Assembly: GCF_018614585.1 (NCBI RefSeq)
Contig: NZ_JAGGOI010000008.1
Location: forward strand, 143,908 to 207,907
Source of the DNA: Streptomyces sp. ISL-1
Lineage (GTDB): Bacteria; Actinomycetota; Actinomycetes; Streptomycetales; Streptomycetaceae
Length of the DNA stretch: 64,000 nt
Reading direction: 5' to 3'
The notes beneath the pieces were generated by a model. It was given only the letters and a program-made list of their open reading frames with translations, was not told the origin of the DNA and did no database searches. Below are positions 61,329 through 64,000 of the stretch, piece after piece. Position 1 is the stretch's first letter, and each line of letters starts with the position of its first letter. A program made the position numbers and the translations under genes.

Positions 61329-62821
61329 GCCTTCTCCTCCTCCTGGTTCTCGCGAACCTCAGAATCGAATTCATCGGTCACGGTCGCACCCGCCTCGCCG
61401 CCGGTCCACTTGACCATGAGTTCCCCCAGTGCTTCGTCCTGCTCCAGGACGACGGCCTTGTCGCGGTACAGCTCCAGCAGCGCGAGGAAGCGCGCGACGA
61501 CGGTGAGGGTGTCGGGCGCGTCCGCGGCGAGCTCCCGGAAGCTGACCGCACCGGCCTCCCGCAGCCGCGCCACGACTACCTCGGCCTGCTCGCGCACGGA
61601 CACGAGGGGGGCGTGGATGTGGTCGACGTACACCTGCGGCCTGGGCCGGGGCTGCATCGCTTTCACCGCGAGCTTGGCGAAGCCCTCGGCGCCGATGCTG
61701 ATGACGACCTCCGGCAGCAGCTCGGCGTGGTGGGCCTCGAGCCCGACGGTACGGGGGTACCGCTTGCCCTCTTCCTCCAGCCGCGTGTTGAAGATCTCGG
61801 CGATCTGCTTGTACGCGCGGTACTGCAGCAGTCGCGCGAAGAGCAGATCCCGCGCTTCGAGCAGCGCGAGGTCGGCCTCGTCCTCCACCTCGGCGGTCGG
61901 CAGCAGCCGGGCGGCCTTGAGGTCGAGAAGGGTGGCGGCGACGACGAGGAACTCGGTGGTCTGGTCGAGGTCCCAGTCGTCGCCCATGGCCCGGATGTGC
62001 GACATGAACTCGTCGGTGACCTTGGAGAGGGCGACTTCGGTGACGTCGAGTTTGTGCTTGGAGATCAGCTGCAGGAGGAGGTCGAAGGGCCCTTCGAAGT
62101 TGGCGAGCCGCACCTTGAACCGACCGTCGGGGACGGCTGGCTCGGCGGGGACGGCGGGCCCGGCAGGGACGGCGGGCCCGGCAGGGACGGCGGGCCCGGC
62201 AGGGACGCCTTGGACGACCTCGACGCCGGGAAGGCCGTCGGGCTGCGCCGCCTCGGCCTCGGGAGGGGCATCCGGCTGGGCCGCCCCCGCCTGGACCGGA
62301 ACGTCCGGCCGGGCCGCCTCGGCCTTGGGGCGGGCGTCCGGCTGGGCCGCCTCGGCCTCGCCCGGGGCGTCTGATGGCGCCGCCTGGACCGGAACGGCCA
62401 GGCGGGCCGCCTCGGCCTTGGGGCGGGCGTCCGGCTGGGCCGCCCGGGCATCGCGAGGAACACCTGGCTGCGCCGCCTCCGGCCCGCCCGGGTCGTCGGA
62501 CTGGGCAGCCCCGGCATCGCCGGGAGCGTCCGGCGCGCCCGCCTCCGGACCGCCCGGAACGTCCGGCTGGGCCGCCTCGGCCTCCTCCGGCAGGTCGGTC
62601 CCGGGCGCATCCGGCCGTACCTCAGCCTCGTTCGGCGGGTCGGCCTCGGACGCGCCGCGCGGCGATACAGCGGGCAGCGGCGGGGCAGCGGGAAGCTCAC
62701 CCGACGCGCCGCCCCCGCCCGCTCCCGGGCCCCGGCCCAGCGAGCGGCGAGGTGAACGAAGCGGGCCGGGGGTCCCCCCGGCCGAAGGCTGGGGGGTGGC
62801 GGAGTCATCGGTCGGGGGCAT
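61325..62821 (-). CDS. scpA: Segregation and condensation protein ScpA with long repetitive N-terminus
   Basis: 498 residues. ScpA proper starts near residue 230 (FKVRLANFEGPFDLLLQLISKHKLDVTEVALSKVTDEF), with the C-terminal winged helix after about 400. The first 230 residues are Ala/Pro/Glu-rich and built from repeats, about twice the length of usual ScpA. It bridges SMC and ScpB. The ribosome-binding site before the ATG is weak; an internal start is possible. Confidence 0.9.
   Translation of the reverse strand: MPPTDDSATPQPSAGGTPGPLRSPRRSLGRGPGAGGGGASGELPAAPPLPAVSPRGASEADPPNEAEVRPDAPGTDLPEEAEAAQPDVPGGPEAGAPDAPGDAGAAQSDDPGGPEAAQPGVPRDARAAQPDARPKAEAARLAVPVQAAPSDAPGEAEAAQPDARPKAEAARPDVPVQAGAAQPDAPPEAEAAQPDGLPGVEVVQGVPAGPAVPAGPAVPAGPAVPAEPAVPDGRFKVRLANFEGPFDLLLQLISKHKLDVTEVALSKVTDEFMSHIRAMGDDWDLDQTTEFLVVAATLLDLKAARLLPTAEVEDEADLALLEARDLLFARLLQYRAYKQIAEIFNTRLEEEGKRYPRTVGLEAHHAELLPEVVISIGAEGFAKLAVKAMQPRPRPQVYVDHIHAPLVSVREQAEVVVARLREAGAVSFRELAADAPDTLTVVARFLALLELYRDKAVVLEQDEALGELMVKWTGGEAGATVTDEFDSEVRENQEEEKA
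62155..62208. repeat. 18-bp tandem repeat in scpA
   Basis: GCGGGCCCGGCAGGGACG repeats three times, encoding AVPAGP units on the minus strand. Other imperfect units further upstream encode EAEAAQPDA and KAEAARPDV patterns. Confidence 0.85.
62770..62798. repeat. Palindromic mini-element near the scpA start
   Basis: CCCCCC and GGGGGG flank GGCCGAAGGCT. The same core appears inside the imuB-like gene. It encodes about 10 residues close to the ScpA N-terminus. Confidence 0.6.
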
Positions 62822-62869
62822 CGCGGTCCAGGGGAAAAAGGAGCAGGCAGGGCAGCGCGCAGGCTACCG

Positions 62870-63469
62870 TCAGCGCCCGCGCAGACGTCGTACGAGAATG
62901 CTCGCCTCGCCGCGCTGCTCAAGATCCGCCAGCACCACCGCCACCGCCTCACGGACGATCCGCCCGCGGTCGACGGCCAGCCCGTGCTCGCCGCGCAGCA
63001 CCAGCCGCGCGTGCTCGAGGTCCATGAGTTCCTCGGCCGAGACATAGACCGTGATCTTCTCGTCGTGCCGCTCGCGGCCGCTGGGCCGGCGGTTCGCGCC
63101 GCGCCCCCGACGGCGCGTCTGCCCCGTCGGCGACACGCCTGCGACTCCCGCAGGGGCCGCCTCTTGCGGGCGACGGGCCTTCGGCACGCCCTCGGCCTCC
63201 GTTCCCCGGCTGCGCCCTTGCGCGGAGGAGTCCGCGTCCGCCGCGGAGTGTTCCTCCGACGACGAGGACGACGCAGATGACGAGGCGGCGGACGGCGACG
63301 TCTCGGCCGCACCATCGCCGGCCGGATCGCTCTCCCCCGCCGGCGTCGGGACCCTGGGCTCACCGTTCGCCTTGCGGCGCTGAGACGCAGGGGAGGAAGC
63401 CTGCAGCGCCATGCCCCCGGTCGTACGGAACAGCTCGTCGGCCCCGGGCAGACTCACTCGGCGTGACAC
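62870..63469 (-). CDS. Possible ribbon-helix-helix partner of ParA
   Basis: 199 residues; its start overlaps the ParA stop by 16 bases. The N-terminal 140 residues are disordered (Ser/Ala/Glu, then Arg-rich GQTRRRGRGANRRPSGRER). The C-terminal about 55 residues, HDEKITVYVSAEELMDLEHARLVL then GRIVREAVAVVLADLE, have a beta strand followed by two helices as in ribbon-helix-helix DNA-binding proteins. Coupling with a ParA suggests a centromere or nucleoid-binding adaptor. The fold is inferred. Confidence 0.7.
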   Translation of the reverse strand: MSRRVSLPGADELFRTTGGMALQASSPASQRRKANGEPRVPTPAGESDPAGDGAAETSPSAASSSASSSSSEEHSAADADSSAQGRSRGTEAEGVPKARRPQEAAPAGVAGVSPTGQTRRRGRGANRRPSGRERHDEKITVYVSAEELMDLEHARLVLRGEHGLAVDRGRIVREAVAVVLADLEQRGEASILVRRLRGR

Positions 63470-64000
63470 CGGGCGAGCACCTCCCTGGCGAGCTGACGGT
63501 ACGCGGCGGCGCCGACGGAGTTCGATGCGTACGTGGTGATGGGCTCACCGGCGACCGTCGTCTCCGGGAAGCGCACGGTCCGCCCGATCACCGTGTGGTA
63601 GACGTGATCGTCGAAGGCCTCGACCACCCGCGCCAGCACCTCACGGCTGTGCACCGTGCGCGAGTCGTACATCGTGGCGAGGATGCCGTCGAGCTCCAGG
63701 TCGGGGTTGAGCCGCTCCTGGACCTTCTCGATCGTCTCGGTCAGCAGCGCCACTCCGCGCAGCGCGAAGAACTCGCACTCGAGCGGCACGATCACCTTGT
63801 GCGCGGCGGTCAGCGCGTTCACCGTGAGCAGACCCAGCGACGGCTGACAGTCGATCACGATGTAGTCGTAGTCCGACATCAGCGGCTTCAGCGCGCGCTG
63901 CAGCGTCGACTCGCGCGCGACCTCGCTCACCAACTGCACTTCCGCGGCCGAGAGATCGATATTGCTCGGCAGCAGGTCCATGTTGGGCACCGCGGTCTTC
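63454..64000 (-). CDS. ParA-family ATPase (N-terminus outside the window)
   Basis: Partial: 181 residues to the window edge. ParA features are DYDYIVIDCQPSLGLLTVNAL (Walker B/switch), KVIVPLECEFFALRGVALL and the C-terminal basic/helical end. The Walker A motif lies beyond base 64000. It heads the rhh-like-scpA-scpB-rsuA block, consistent with chromosome organisation rather than plasmid partitioning. Confidence 0.92.
   Translation of the reverse strand, partial: KTAVPNMDLLPSNIDLSAAEVQLVSEVARESTLQRALKPLMSDYDYIVIDCQPSLGLLTVNALTAAHKVIVPLECEFFALRGVALLTETIEKVQERLNPDLELDGILATMYDSRTVHSREVLARVVEAFDDHVYHTVIGRTVRFPETTVAGEPITTYASNSVGAAAYRQLAREVLARCHAE

Overview
The window is high-GC (about 70%) chromosomal DNA from a Streptomyces-type actinomycete. 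The evidence is strong G/C third positions, frequent GTG starts, many four-base ATGA/GTGA gene overlaps, streptogrisin-type secreted proteases, a sortase-anchored LPMO, Rpf/LysM cell-wall hydrolases, a SepF-like SflA, and a ParA-scpA-scpB-rsuA / cmk-der / tyrA-aroH backbone typical of the Streptomyces core. No rRNA, tRNA, CRISPR array or intact mobile element was seen.

Layout. 0-9 kb: a polysaccharide deacetylase, an AAA ATPase, a GntR regulator, a DUF402 protein, a tripartite tricarboxylate transporter operon (tctC-tctB-tctA plus a coupled GNAT) with a divergent CitB-type response regulator, and a methyltransferase. 9-12 kb: a looser stretch with a frameshifted IS5-family transposase remnant, a DUF4230 protein and an aminoglycoside-phosphotransferase-like kinase of weaker codon bias. 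12-22 kb: wall-anchored LPMO, secreted lipase, a LexA-boxed dnaE2/imuB-like mutagenesis pair, a streptogrisin-like protease, an SPFH protein and a hydrolase. 23-31.5 kb: a complete FxSxx-COOH peptide system, with a 54-residue precursor FxsA ending FNSAL, radical SAM enzyme FxsB, an AAC(3)-like enzyme, TIR-like FxsC and the giant ParA/TIR/NB-ARC/TPR protein FxsT. 31.7-33.2 kb: a tandem-SLATT membrane protein facing a SLOG-domain protein. 33.3-36.5 kb: a second streptogrisin, a decayed DUF1684 gene and a cysteine-tailed DUF5685 protein. 36.8-48.8 kb: sflA, glutaryl-CoA dehydrogenase, an MFS exporter, a PAP2 phosphatase, an I78 inhibitor, a WYL regulator, a GT4 glycosyltransferase pair, two Rpf-LysM proteins and two unknown genes. 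48.8-53.3 kb: der, plsC, cmk, tyrA, aroH. 53.5-59.5 kb: DUF952, a Rieske protein, and a NAD/ADP-ribose operon (pnuC-nadR-nrtR-ADP-ribosylglycohydrolase-RlaP) preceded by a perfect NrtR-type palindrome. 59.5-64 kb: rsuA, scpB, scpA, a possible ribbon-helix-helix protein and a ParA cut by the window edge.

How the genes work together. The most system-like regions are the FxSxx-COOH cluster (a ribosomal peptide probably cross-linked by FxsB, surrounded by TIR and STAND-like proteins), the neighbouring SLATT/SLOG pair, and the NrtR-controlled NAD operon that joins nicotinamide riboside uptake and phosphorylation to ADP-ribose removal and an RNA-repair-associated nucleotidyltransferase. Several regulatory palindromes (LexA, NrtR, WYL, and candidate operators before the lipase and gcdH) and many perfect terminator hairpins can be read directly. 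Start codons were moved from the longest open frame to the codon with the best ribosome-binding site wherever the sequence allowed.
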